Below the pieces are notes generated by a model. It was not told the origin of the DNA, searched no databases, and was given only the letters and a program-made list of their open reading frames with translations. A stretch of DNA of 63,013 bases from Ectobacillus sp048976805. Its GTDB lineage: Bacteria; Bacillota; Bacilli; Bacillales; Bacillaceae_G. This document shows, one piece after another, positions 52,036-60,275 of the stretch; position 1 is the stretch's first letter, and each line of letters starts with the position of its first letter. The position numbers and the translations under genes are program-made. Where the stretch lies: the NCBI GenBank assembly GCA_048976805.1, contig JBHGUR010000073.1, positions 1-63,013 of the forward strand, read 5' to 3'.

Positions 52036-52896
52036 ACAGCCAACTCCAAAAACTTTATATAGCGCAGCACAATCTTCATGGCCATATCCTTGCTTCTGGG
52101 CAGCTTGCAAATACGAAAGAGCAAGGCTGCTAAACGGGGCCGGTTCAGAAAGTTGCTTTGCCATTTCCGCGCCAAAGCGGACATCCTTTTCAGCCAAGTG
52201 GACAGAAAACATCGGTTCATAATCGTTATTAATCATGAGCGGACCACGCAGCCGCAGCTGGGCCGAATCGGCGCCTGTTGAATGAAGAAGCTCCTTAAGC
52301 AGCCCAAGGTCAATTCCCACCTTCTCCGCTAACAGAAAGGCTTCGCTTAATACGGCCAAATTCGCCATACCGGCCATGTTGCTAATCAGCTTAAAAGCGG
52401 TCGATTGTTCCACATCGCCCAAATATGTAACCGGGGAGCCGATTCGCTTTAGAATATCCTCTACTTTCTGAAATACCTCATATTTCCCGCCCGCAAAAAT
52501 CGGTTCTGTTCCTTCTTCAGCCTGTGCCGGGCCTTTGCCGAGAGGACAAGCAAGAAAATCGACTTCATGCCGAGCGGCTTCATCAGCAAGCATCCGGGCT
52601 GTAACCGGGTCAATCGTACTTACATCGATACAAATTGCCTGTCGCTTCATATGGGAAAACAACGCGTCTCCTGTTACCAATAGCTGAAGCAGATGCTCAG
52701 GCAACGGCAGGCTCGTAAATAAAACATCAGCCCGCTTGGCAATAGCATTCGGCGCCGCAGCCGTTCCGCCCACTTCCAATACGCGCTGCACCGCGCTCTC
52801 GCTCAAATCGTATACCGTTACATCAAAACCGGCGCGGATTAAATTGCGCGCCAGTCCGCCTCCCATTTTTCCTAAACCGATAAACCCGAGTTTCAT
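52024..52896 (-). CDS. Beta-hydroxyacid dehydrogenase, YihU/sulfolactaldehyde-reductase-like
   Basis: The protein has 290 aa. The N-terminal Rossmann motif is GFIGLGKMGGGLARNL. The catalytic Lys is in AFKLISNM (about 169). The substrate loop, which is PVSGG in hydroxyisobutyrate enzymes, reads CPLGKGPAQAEEGT here. A G-K/R after the Pro recalls the sulfonate-binding loop of the sulfolactaldehyde reductase YihU. It probably interconverts sulfolactaldehyde and dihydroxypropanesulfonate with NAD(H). It is 15 bp downstream of the aldehyde dehydrogenase and is the last gene of the sulfonate operon. Another beta-hydroxyacid substrate is possible. Confidence 0.78.
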   Translation of the reverse strand: MKLGFIGLGKMGGGLARNLIRAGFDVTVYDLSESAVQRVLEVGGTAAAPNAIAKRADVLFTSLPLPEHLLQLLVTGDALFSHMKRQAICIDVSTIDPVTARMLADEAARHEVDFLACPLGKGPAQAEEGTEPIFAGGKYEVFQKVEDILKRIGSPVTYLGDVEQSTAFKLISNMAGMANLAVLSEAFLLAEKVGIDLGLLKELLHSTGADSAQLRLRGPLMINNDYEPMFSVHLAEKDVRFGAEMAKQLSEPAPFSSLALSYLQAAQKQGYGHEDCAALYKVFGVGCVKR

Positions 52897-52911
52897 CTCC
52901 GTTTCCCCCTT

Positions 52912-54339
52912 TTACATTTGAATGGATAAAAATTTCGTTTCCAAATACTCCTCCATGCCGTGGTGTCCGCCTTCCCTGCCGAGCCCGCTTTCCTTCAAGC
53001 CGCCAAACGGCGCCTGCACTGTCGTCGGAACTGCATCGTTAATGCCAATGATGCCGTATTCGAGCTGTTCGCCGACCCGAATCGCACGGCTTAAGTTATT
53101 TGTGTAAAAATAAGCGGCCAATCCATAATCGGTATTATTTGCGGCTTCTATCACCTCTTCTTCCGTATCAAACGCGCAAATCGGGGCGACCGGGCCGAAT
53201 GTCTCCTCGCGCATAATGTCCATATCGTTCGTCACGCCAGACAGCAGCGTCGGGTAATAAAATAAGCCGTCTTGCTGCACCCGATTTCCCCCTGTTAATA
53301 CGACAGCGCCTTTTTCAACAGCATCCTGCACCTGTGCCTCGACCTTTTCAAGCGCGCCCTTATCAACGAGCGGCCCGATTTCCGACGTTTCCTCCATGCC
53401 GTTGTCGACTCGAAGCGCTTTTACTTTTTCCGTTAAAATCGCTTCAAATTGCTGTTGGACGGAGCGGTGCACATACAGGCGGTTTAAACAAATGCATGTT
53501 TGCCCCGTATTGCGGAATTTGCTGATGATTGCCCCTTCGGCCGCTTTTTCCAAATCCGCATCTTCAAATACGATAAACGGCGCGTGGCCGCCAAGCTCCA
53601 TAGAAGTGCGTTTTACCCCTTGCGCTGCGCCCGCGAGCAATTGCTTGCCAATGTTTGTCGAGCCGGTAAAGGTAATCTTTTTTACAGCGCGGCGGCGCAA
53701 AAATGCTTCCCCGATTTTACCGGAGTTGCCGATGACCAAATTTGCGACTCCCTTTGGAAATCCGGCCTGTTCAATCAGCTCAAACAACCGCACCGCGCTG
53801 CTTGGCGTTTGGCTCGCCGGTTTTAAAATAACTGTGCACCCCGCCGCTAAAGCAGGCGCTAGCTTTCTTGTCACCATAGAAACCGGAAAATTCCACGGCG
53901 TAATTGCCGCAACCGGGCCGACTGGCTGTTTGATCACCTGAATCCGTTTGGAGGGAGAAGACGCGGGAATATTTTCGCCGTATACCCGCTTCGCTTCCTC
54001 TGCGTACCAGAGCACATATTCTGCCGCCAGCTCCACTTCTCCCCGCGCTTCGCGAATCGGCTTTCCCATCTCTAGCGTAATAAGCTCGGCCAATCTTTCC
54101 TTTTCTGAACGCATCAGTTCGTATAACGCATATAAATAGCTTGAACGCTCTTTTGCCGTCAAAGAAGACCAATGCGCAAACGCATTAGCGCTCGCCTGAA
54201 TCGCCAAATCGGCATCCCGTTCATCTCCGTAAGCGACAATAGCCGCCACTTTGCCTGTAGCCGGATTGATTACTTCATACGTTTTTCCAGACAGCGCTTC
54301 CGTCCATTCTCCGTTAATATACATCCTTCTCGTTGCCAT
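52912..54339 (-). CDS. NAD(P)-dependent aldehyde dehydrogenase, probable sulfolactaldehyde dehydrogenase
   Basis: The protein has 475 aa; ATG seven bases after AAGGAG. It has TPWNFPVSM, the cofactor loop FTGSTNIGK, the active-site Glu in MELGGHAPF and the catalytic Cys in NTGQTCICLNR (about 280). It belongs to the succinate-semialdehyde dehydrogenase group, to which SlaB of sulfoquinovose degraders belongs. The neighbours make oxidation of 3-sulfolactaldehyde to 3-sulfolactate the likely role. Without context it would be called GabD-like. Confidence 0.85.
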   Translation of the reverse strand: MATRRMYINGEWTEALSGKTYEVINPATGKVAAIVAYGDERDADLAIQASANAFAHWSSLTAKERSSYLYALYELMRSEKERLAELITLEMGKPIREARGEVELAAEYVLWYAEEAKRVYGENIPASSPSKRIQVIKQPVGPVAAITPWNFPVSMVTRKLAPALAAGCTVILKPASQTPSSAVRLFELIEQAGFPKGVANLVIGNSGKIGEAFLRRRAVKKITFTGSTNIGKQLLAGAAQGVKRTSMELGGHAPFIVFEDADLEKAAEGAIISKFRNTGQTCICLNRLYVHRSVQQQFEAILTEKVKALRVDNGMEETSEIGPLVDKGALEKVEAQVQDAVEKGAVVLTGGNRVQQDGLFYYPTLLSGVTNDMDIMREETFGPVAPICAFDTEEEVIEAANNTDYGLAAYFYTNNLSRAIRVGEQLEYGIIGINDAVPTTVQAPFGGLKESGLGREGGHHGMEEYLETKFLSIQM

Positions 54340-54363
54340 CGTCCCACTCCTTCTTTTAATCTA

Positions 54364-55425
54364 TCATCCTGCCACGAGTACCAGCACGATTCCAAGCGCC
54401 GCAATAAACAAACACCCGAGCAAACTCAACACGCTCAAGCGCCAACCGGCTCTCTTAAACTCGCAAAAATCCGTATTCAGGCCAAGTCCGGCCATCGCCA
54501 TTGCCATGAAAAATGTGCTGATATATATAAGCGGCCCAATCATCGTTTGCGGAATAACATGAAATGTGTTCAAGACGCTCATAAACAAAAAGCCGAAAAT
54601 AAACCACGGAATCGGAAGATCGCGGAAGCTTCGTTTTTCGGTTCTATTTTGCTGCGGGGATGCTTTAGAAAATAGATAGCCTAAACACATCGCGACCGGC
54701 ACAAGCAGTGCGACCCGGCCGAGCTTTACCATCATCGCCGTCTCACTGGCAGCATCGCCGCCCGGAGCGCTTGCCGCAATTACGTGCGCCAATTCATGGA
54801 GCGTAGCGCCGGTTAGCAGCCCATATACATATGGATCAATGGATAAAAATTGGTACGAGAAAATATACAATAATGAGCCAATCGTTCCAAATAAGGCAAT
54901 ATACGCTACCGATAAAGCGTTTTGCTCCGGCTTGCTTTTAATGAGCGGGGCAACAGCCATAATCGCAGCCGCTCCGCAGACAGCCGTCCCGACCGATACG
55001 AGCGTTGCTACATGGCGGTTTAGCTTCAGCAGCCGGCCGATGGACATCATCACGATGATCGTGCTTGCCACAACGACAATATCAATCATTATCATGCCAA
55101 GGCCCGCCTCATAAATTTGCATGAGCTGCAACCTGACACCCATCAAAATAATCCCGGCCCGCAGCAAAATTTTGCTGCTGAATGCAATGCCCTTTGCCGC
55201 CTGTTTCTCAAAGCCCATTACGATGCGCCATATCATGCCGATTAAAATCGCTAAAATCATCGCGCCCATAATTGAAAAAACAGGAAGCTTTGCTACTTGC
55301 ACCGCCAAAAAAGCGATTACTGCCGTTAACGCAATGCCTTGGACATGCCCATTGCTGACAGAAAACCGCTTTAGCTTTACATAAGAAATCGGCTCTGCTT
55401 TCGTTTTTATTTTTTCAGTTTGCAT
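54364..55425 (-). CDS. YeiH-type putative sulfate/sulfonate exporter
   Basis: The protein has 353 aa with about ten transmembrane helices. Family features are GVRLQLMQIYEAGLG, VGTAVCGAAAIMAVAP and GATLHELAHVIAA. This family (UPF0324/TIGR00698) is often placed beside sulfonate-degrading enzymes and is proposed to export sulfite or sulfate. Here it sits between comC and the aldehyde dehydrogenase, fitting disposal of the sulfite released by SuyAB. Direction of transport is inferred from context. Confidence 0.85.
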   Translation of the reverse strand: MQTEKIKTKAEPISYVKLKRFSVSNGHVQGIALTAVIAFLAVQVAKLPVFSIMGAMILAILIGMIWRIVMGFEKQAAKGIAFSSKILLRAGIILMGVRLQLMQIYEAGLGMIMIDIVVVASTIIVMMSIGRLLKLNRHVATLVSVGTAVCGAAAIMAVAPLIKSKPEQNALSVAYIALFGTIGSLLYIFSYQFLSIDPYVYGLLTGATLHELAHVIAASAPGGDAASETAMMVKLGRVALLVPVAMCLGYLFSKASPQQNRTEKRSFRDLPIPWFIFGFLFMSVLNTFHVIPQTMIGPLIYISTFFMAMAMAGLGLNTDFCEFKRAGWRLSVLSLLGCLFIAALGIVLVLVAG

Positions 55426-55455
55426 AAAACACTTCCCAACATTATGAAATCCCGC

Positions 55456-56529
55456 CTACAGCGTCCCTTCCTTTACGCAAAGCGGCTCCGGGAACACCGC
55501 CTTCACCTTGGCGCCGATTTGCTTCAATTCCTGCTGGACGCTGTCAGACAGCGCTACCCCTTTGCTTGCGCGCTTCCTGGATTCGTTATGCCTCCGTTCG
55601 CCCGGGTAGCGGATTTCCGTTGTGCCGGGCACTTTCGGAACTTCCTTCATTTCCTGGAGAAGCTGCGCTAAATACTCTTTAAATGCGGCAATTGGCATAA
55701 ATTTTTCAATGTCAAACAGTATAAAGAAATGGCCGACATTGGCAGGCTTGCTGGACTCATCACTGTAAATGTTATTGACGTGAGGGCCAAACGCGGCTCC
55801 CGATAAAACGCCCGTCAAAATTTCAACCGCCAGCGCCAAAGCCGAACCCTTCGCGCCGCCAAGAGGCAATACCGAACCCTTTAACGCTTCACCCGCATCA
55901 TTGGTCATATTCCCGTCTTGGTCGAGCGCCCAATGATCCGGTATTGGCAAGCCTTGTTTGTTCGCTAAAATGATTTTCCCGCGCGCAACGACGCTTGTCG
56001 ATAAATCGATAATAACGGGCACTCCGTTTTCGGTCGGGAAGCCGAACGCAATCGGATTTGTGCCGAAAAATGCCGCCCGCCCTCCCCAAGGGGCAATGCC
56101 TGGCGGAGAATTTGTAAAGCCGATGGAAGCCATATTGCGCTCGCATATCATTTGGCAAAAATACGCGGCGGTTCCAAAATGATTGCTGTTTTTAACCGCA
56201 ATCGCCGCCACGCCGGCTTGCTTCGCCAGCTCGATACCCCGCACGACCGCATGGTAGCTCACGACCTGCCCCAGGCCGTTATCGCCGTCTGCGACCAAAA
56301 CAGAGTGCCCCCTTTGTTCTATCGTGATGTTAGGGCGGCGGTTAATCCGGCCATCCATTAAACGCTGTGAATAAATACCGAGCCGGCTAATGCCGTGGCT
56401 CGCCACTCCTTCTAAATCCGCTTTTACAAGCGCTTCTGCCACTACAGCGGCATCCTCTTCCGGAACGTCCAGCCGCGTCAGCACATCCTTGCAAAATTCC
56501 CGCAATTTCCCCGCTTCAAATACATGCAC
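55456..56529 (-). CDS. comC: (R)-sulfolactate dehydrogenase-like (malate/L-lactate dehydrogenase family)
   Basis: The protein has 357 aa of the LDH2/MDH2 family. Motifs are VASHGISRLGIY with the catalytic His, KNSNHFGTAAYF, SPPGIAPWGGR and PLGGAKGSALA. ComC enzymes interconvert sulfopyruvate and (R)-3-sulfolactate. Together with SlcC this makes a two-enzyme racemase that converts (S)- to (R)-sulfolactate for SuyAB. It starts 7 bp after the gntR gene. Specificity is inferred from the neighbours. Confidence 0.86.
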   Translation of the reverse strand: MHVFEAGKLREFCKDVLTRLDVPEEDAAVVAEALVKADLEGVASHGISRLGIYSQRLMDGRINRRPNITIEQRGHSVLVADGDNGLGQVVSYHAVVRGIELAKQAGVAAIAVKNSNHFGTAAYFCQMICERNMASIGFTNSPPGIAPWGGRAAFFGTNPIAFGFPTENGVPVIIDLSTSVVARGKIILANKQGLPIPDHWALDQDGNMTNDAGEALKGSVLPLGGAKGSALALAVEILTGVLSGAAFGPHVNNIYSDESSKPANVGHFFILFDIEKFMPIAAFKEYLAQLLQEMKEVPKVPGTTEIRYPGERRHNESRKRASKGVALSDSVQQELKQIGAKVKAVFPEPLCVKEGTL

Positions 56530-56536
56530 TCATGTA

Positions 56537-57241
56537 TCACCCTTTCTCCTCCAAGTTTCTCATAATGGAGCGCTCCACACTTTCAAGATGCTCGCTCATA
56601 TATTGCTTCGCCAGCGCGGCATCCCTTGCTTGTATCGCCGCGACAATATTTTCATGCTCCTCAATCGACTGCGCCGCCCTTCCCGGAATTTGAATTGACT
56701 GTGTTCTTGCTTGCGCCAGCAAATCAATCAAGTTATGCATAATGCGGATCAATACCGAGTTCTCGGACATAGTCGCCAACAATAAATGAAATCTGTGGTC
56801 GAGCTCGGAAAGCTGCTCCGAGCTGTCCGCTTCTTCGGAAAGCTCCTTAGCCCTTGCTACAATCTCCACCAGCTCTTCAATTTGTTCGGCGCTCGCGTGC
56901 TGAATGACCCATTCCATCGAATTCGTTTCTAATATTTTTCTAACGGCAAATAAATCCTTGATTTGATCGGTTGTTACAAAAAACGCTTCTGCCATTTTCC
57001 TGATTTGCTCATCCTCTGAAGCAACAAATACGCCTGTTCCGTGCCTAGCGACCAAATAGCCGTAAGCCTCCAAAATTTTATACGCTTCCCGCACCGTATT
57101 GCGGCTCACCTGCAGCGTCAGCGCCATATCGCGTTCGCCGGGAATTTTTTCCCCTACCGCATATTTTCCTTCTCTAATCATTTTTTTGATATAGTCGGCC
57201 ACTTGTTCTGAAATTCCTTTGCGGTCAAATGTTAGTGACAT
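56537..57241 (-). CDS. GntR/FadR-family transcriptional regulator
   Basis: The protein has 234 aa. An N-terminal winged helix (IPGERDMALTLQVSRNTVREAYKIL) is followed by an all-helical FCD ligand domain with metal-type histidines (LDHRFHLLL and HNLIDLL). GGAGAT precedes the ATG. It is embedded in the sulfolactate operon between slcC and comC and is probably its regulator, responding to a sulfonate or hydroxyacid. A palindrome in the suyA leader is a candidate operator. Confidence 0.9.
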   Translation of the reverse strand: MSLTFDRKGISEQVADYIKKMIREGKYAVGEKIPGERDMALTLQVSRNTVREAYKILEAYGYLVARHGTGVFVASEDEQIRKMAEAFFVTTDQIKDLFAVRKILETNSMEWVIQHASAEQIEELVEIVARAKELSEEADSSEQLSELDHRFHLLLATMSENSVLIRIMHNLIDLLAQARTQSIQIPGRAAQSIEEHENIVAAIQARDAALAKQYMSEHLESVERSIMRNLEEKG

Positions 57242-57264
57242 TTTGCATATCTCCTATCTACTTT

Positions 57265-58215
57265 TTATACTAAGCATAATGACGGCTCGCCCTTAAGCAG
57301 CTTGCGCACTTCCTTGGCCACAAGGACGGACGTGCGAACCTGCGACTCTTCTGTCAGCCCCGCGATGTGCGGTGTAATGATAACATTGTCATGCTGCAAG
57401 AGCGGGTTTTGCGGATTGATCGGCTCTTCTTCCAGTACATCTAAAAATGCGCCGGCAATCCGGTTTGCCCCTAAAGCGTCGCTAAGCGCACGTTCATCTA
57501 CAATGCCGCCCCTGGACGTATTGATCACATAAGCGTTTTGCTTCATCATGCTAAGCTCGCGCCCTGAAATCAAATGCTTCGTCGCTGGCGTGAGCGGCAC
57601 GTGCAAAGAAACAAAATCCGCCGCCTGCAGCAGTTCCTCTAACAGTTCAACTTTCTCCACATGCGTTTCTGAAATGATATGGTCATACTCCGCCACATAC
57701 GGATCATACCCGATGACGCGCATTCCAAACGCCTTCGCCCGTCTCGCAACCCGATGCGAGATTTCGCCGAGCCCGATTAACCCGATTGTTTTTGTAAACA
57801 ATTCACCGCCAGTAAAAGCTTTCCGGTTCCAATTTCCGCTGCGGACATCCTCGCCAGCCCTTAGCAGCGGACGGTTTGCCGTTAAAATGGCGTTCATTAC
57901 GTATTCCGCTACTGATGTTGCGTTTGCGTTTCGGGCATATACAACCTGCACACCCCTTTCTTTCGCTGCTTTCAAGTCAATGTTATCAAGGCCGACACCG
58001 AGCCTGCCAATTACCTTTAAATTTGGATTGGCATCCAACAGCTCGCCATCGACCCTCGTTTGGTTGCGGACGATGAGCGCATCAAACTGCTTTACCTTTT
58101 GCAGCAGCGTCTCCCGGTCCTTCCACAGGTGCTCTTCATAACACACCAAAGCTCCATTATCTTCCAATTCTTTAATACCCTCTTCCCAAATGACTTCGCT
58201 AATAAGTACGTTCAT
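57265..58215 (-). CDS. slcC: (S)-sulfolactate dehydrogenase-like D-2-hydroxyacid dehydrogenase
   Basis: The protein has 316 aa. It has the NAD motif GLIGLGEISHRVA and the acidic GYDPY, and the catalytic Arg, Glu and His are seen in INTSRGGIVDE, DVLEEEP and TPHIAG. It is short like SlcC and lacks the ACT domain of SerA. GAGGGG precedes the ATG. In the operon it should oxidise (S)-3-sulfolactate to sulfopyruvate. Confidence 0.87.
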   Translation of the reverse strand: MNVLISEVIWEEGIKELEDNGALVCYEEHLWKDRETLLQKVKQFDALIVRNQTRVDGELLDANPNLKVIGRLGVGLDNIDLKAAKERGVQVVYARNANATSVAEYVMNAILTANRPLLRAGEDVRSGNWNRKAFTGGELFTKTIGLIGLGEISHRVARRAKAFGMRVIGYDPYVAEYDHIISETHVEKVELLEELLQAADFVSLHVPLTPATKHLISGRELSMMKQNAYVINTSRGGIVDERALSDALGANRIAGAFLDVLEEEPINPQNPLLQHDNVIITPHIAGLTEESQVRTSVLVAKEVRKLLKGEPSLCLV

Positions 58216-58258
58216 GCCTATTCCCCTCGCTATTTGAATTTACCCCGTTTATACAGCG

Positions 58259-58289
58259 TTATCTCCCTACAAAATCTGCAGGGAGATAA
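58259..58289 (-). other. Intercistronic hairpin between suyB and slcC
   Basis: TTATCTCCCT (58259-58268) pairs perfectly with AGGGAGATAA (58280-58289). No T-run follows, so it is more likely an RNA processing or stability element than a terminator. Confidence 0.55.
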
Positions 58290-58296
58290 TATGGCA

Positions 58297-59454
58297 TTAC
58301 GCGCTGCGGTATAGCTTTGTCATAACAAACTCGCGGTGGCCGAGCGCCTCGGCGCTTGTCAAGCGGCCGTTAACAGTGCGGCAAATATAATCCATCAACA
58401 AATCGCCTGCTTCTGTTAAGGTGATTTCACGGGACAAAAGCCCTTTTACATCCACATCAATATGCTCGCTCATCGTTTCCGCCGTATGCGGGTTTGCCGT
58501 AATTTTCACAACCGGCTCAATCGGATTTCCGATAATATTTCCTTGTCCTGTCGGGAATAAATGCAGAACCGCTCCGGCTGCCGCCATCAACGTAATACAT
58601 TCTGCCGCCGCCGATGATGTGTCCATAAAATATAAACCGTTTCCGTTTGCAGGCGCTTGGGCCGGATCTAATACACCAATGACTTGCTTTGTTCCCGTTT
58701 TGGCAATATTGCCAAGCGCTTTTTCTTCAATCGTGGACAACCCGCCCGCAATATTCCCTTGCGTCGGCTGGGAACCCAGCAAATCAACGCCCTTGGACTT
58801 AATTTCCCCGACATAGTCATTATACACTTCCATAAAACGCTCTTTTAATTCGGGCGTCGCCATCCGGTCGCGGATTAAATGCTCGCCGCCTGTAAGCTCC
58901 GACGTTTCGCCGAAGAAAACCGTGGCGCCTGCGTCTATTAATCTATCAACCGCTTGGGAAACAGTCGGGCAAGAGCCTAATCCCGTTGTCGTGTCGGATT
59001 CCCCGCACTTAATGCTAATTGTTAAATCCTTCAGTTCAATCGGCTCCCTTTGCAGTTCAGATGCCCATTGCACATATTCCTTCGCCTTTTGGGAAGCGCG
59101 TTTGATTGTCTCAAAATCACCGTTTCCTTCAATGGAGAAATATGTAACCGGCTTGCCCGTTTTGGCAATGCCTTCTGCAATTTTCTTTGCCCAGTTTTCT
59201 TCAATGCCGATGACAATAACAGCAGCTACGTTCGGGTTAGAGCCCGTGCCGATCATCGTTCTAAAATGCAAATCCAAATCCGGTCCGTACTGCAAACGGC
59301 CGTATGCGTGCGGCAGGGCAAGTGTTCCTTTTACATGGTTTGCAACCGCTTCACAAGCAGCGTTGGAAATATCATCAACTGGTAAAATAATCACATGATT
59401 GCGAATGCCTACTTTTCCGTTTTCTCTGCGGTATCCGTATAATTTTGGTTCCAT
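58297..59454 (-). CDS. suyB: (R)-3-sulfolactate sulfo-lyase large subunit
   Basis: The protein has 385 aa of the UxaA/altronate-dehydratase large-subunit family. The ATG chosen follows GAGGTGG, three bases after the suyA stop; a GTG three codons upstream overlaps suyA. Visible features are GYRRENGKVGIRNHV, IKCGESDTTTGLGSCPTV and LFPTGQGNIIGNPIEPV. With SuyA it splits (R)-sulfolactate into pyruvate and sulfite. The SuyB rather than altronate assignment rests on the matching SuyA and the sulfolactate dehydrogenases in the operon. Confidence 0.93.
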   Translation of the reverse strand: MEPKLYGYRRENGKVGIRNHVIILPVDDISNAACEAVANHVKGTLALPHAYGRLQYGPDLDLHFRTMIGTGSNPNVAAVIVIGIEENWAKKIAEGIAKTGKPVTYFSIEGNGDFETIKRASQKAKEYVQWASELQREPIELKDLTISIKCGESDTTTGLGSCPTVSQAVDRLIDAGATVFFGETSELTGGEHLIRDRMATPELKERFMEVYNDYVGEIKSKGVDLLGSQPTQGNIAGGLSTIEEKALGNIAKTGTKQVIGVLDPAQAPANGNGLYFMDTSSAAAECITLMAAAGAVLHLFPTGQGNIIGNPIEPVVKITANPHTAETMSEHIDVDVKGLLSREITLTEAGDLLMDYICRTVNGRLTSAEALGHREFVMTKLYRSA

Positions 59455-59456
59455 TT

Positions 59457-59792
59457 TTACCACCTCGCCGTTTTAATGTTGTGCGTATGCACATAATCGC
59501 CAATTTCCCATTTTTGCGTTGTAACTCCAATTGGAATGCCGTACTTTAACACCGGCTCTCCTTCTTCCAGCTCCACTAACGCGATTTTATGCCCAAGCGG
59601 CACATCATGACTGGAAACGACCTGTACCTCCGAATCATCATCCATGTAAACGCCGATCACCTTTTCGCCGGCAAAAATCGGGCTTGTGGCTACCCCAACG
59701 TGATCACCTTTATGGTGAATTAAAAATTTATGTTTCGCGACTGCTTTTGCACCTTTTTCTTCCGTTGCCAATCCTGCTTGTTGTTGCGTCAT
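59457..59792 (-). CDS. suyA: (R)-3-sulfolactate sulfo-lyase small subunit
   Basis: The protein has 111 aa with an SAF-type domain. FLIHHKGDHVGVA, VIGVYMDDDSEVQV, DVPLGHKIAL, YGIPIG and VHTHNIKTARW match the SuyA family closely. GGAGGG lies nine bases before the ATG. It is the first gene of the sulfonate operon and is coupled to suyB. Confidence 0.94.
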   Translation of the reverse strand: MTQQQAGLATEEKGAKAVAKHKFLIHHKGDHVGVATSPIFAGEKVIGVYMDDDSEVQVVSSHDVPLGHKIALVELEEGEPVLKYGIPIGVTTQKWEIGDYVHTHNIKTARW

Positions 59793-59820
59793 AATCTCAT
59801 TCCCTCCTTTTCGGTTTCAA

Positions 59821-59880
59821 GGTTGAGAGACCCAACCACTTGATTAATTACATTTTAACTATTTCTTCCAAAATAAGCAA
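59821..59880 (-). promoter_or_regulatory. Promoter and leader palindrome of the suy operon
   Basis: On the minus strand TTGCTT (59875-59880) and TAAAAT (59852-59857) are spaced by 17 bp. Downstream, GGTTG-GGTCTCT-CAACC (59821-59837) is an inverted repeat lying between promoter and ribosome site, suitable as a GntR operator. Confidence 0.55.
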
Positions 59881-59950
59881 TAGTTTTTAAGAATTTTCTA
59901 AAAATTATTTAAGCTCGGATTCATGACAACTTTGTTACAAGAAGCGGCGC

Positions 59951-59993
59951 TGTGATTATAATCACCGTATTGCAACTGTCGTTATGTTACATT
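59951..59993 (+). promoter_or_regulatory. Class II Fnr-type promoter of the DUF1858-DUF438 operon
   Basis: TGTGATTATAATCACC (59951-59966) matches TGTGAN6TCACA at nine of ten positions. A -10 TACATT lies at 59988-59993. This spacing puts the site centre at -41.5 from the expected start near 60000, the standard activating geometry for Fnr/Crp proteins. Confidence 0.65.
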
Positions 59994-60033
59994 TCTATTT
60001 GAGAAACATTATCATCACTTTGAGGTGAGAATT

Positions 60034-60261
60034 ATGGCCAAGGTTATTGACCTCAAGCAAACTGTCTATCAGTTGTGCACACAATATCCTGAACTCATTC
60101 CGATTATGAAAGAACTCGGCTTTGACAATATAACAAAACCAGGCATGCTGCAAACGGCTGGCCGCGTTATGACCTTGCCCAACGGCTGCCGGATGAAAAA
60201 CATTTCATTAGATACAGCGAAACAAACTCTCGAAAGCTACGGCTTTTCCATTCAAGAATAA
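60034..60261 (+). CDS. DUF1858 domain protein
   Basis: The protein has 75 aa; the ATG of MAKVIDLKQTVYQ follows GAGGTGAG, and an ATG three codons upstream is rejected. It is a single DUF1858 helical domain with the pattern PELIPIMKELGF and a C-terminal AKQTLESYGF. The family is often paired with, or fused to, hemerythrin-like DUF438 proteins and linked to nitrosative or iron-sulfur repair functions. It is 14 bp upstream of such a gene. Probable anaerobic induction. Confidence 0.87.
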   Translation: MAKVIDLKQTVYQLCTQYPELIPIMKELGFDNITKPGMLQTAGRVMTLPNGCRMKNISLDTAKQTLESYGFSIQE

Positions 60262-60275
60262 AAAGGAGAATGATT

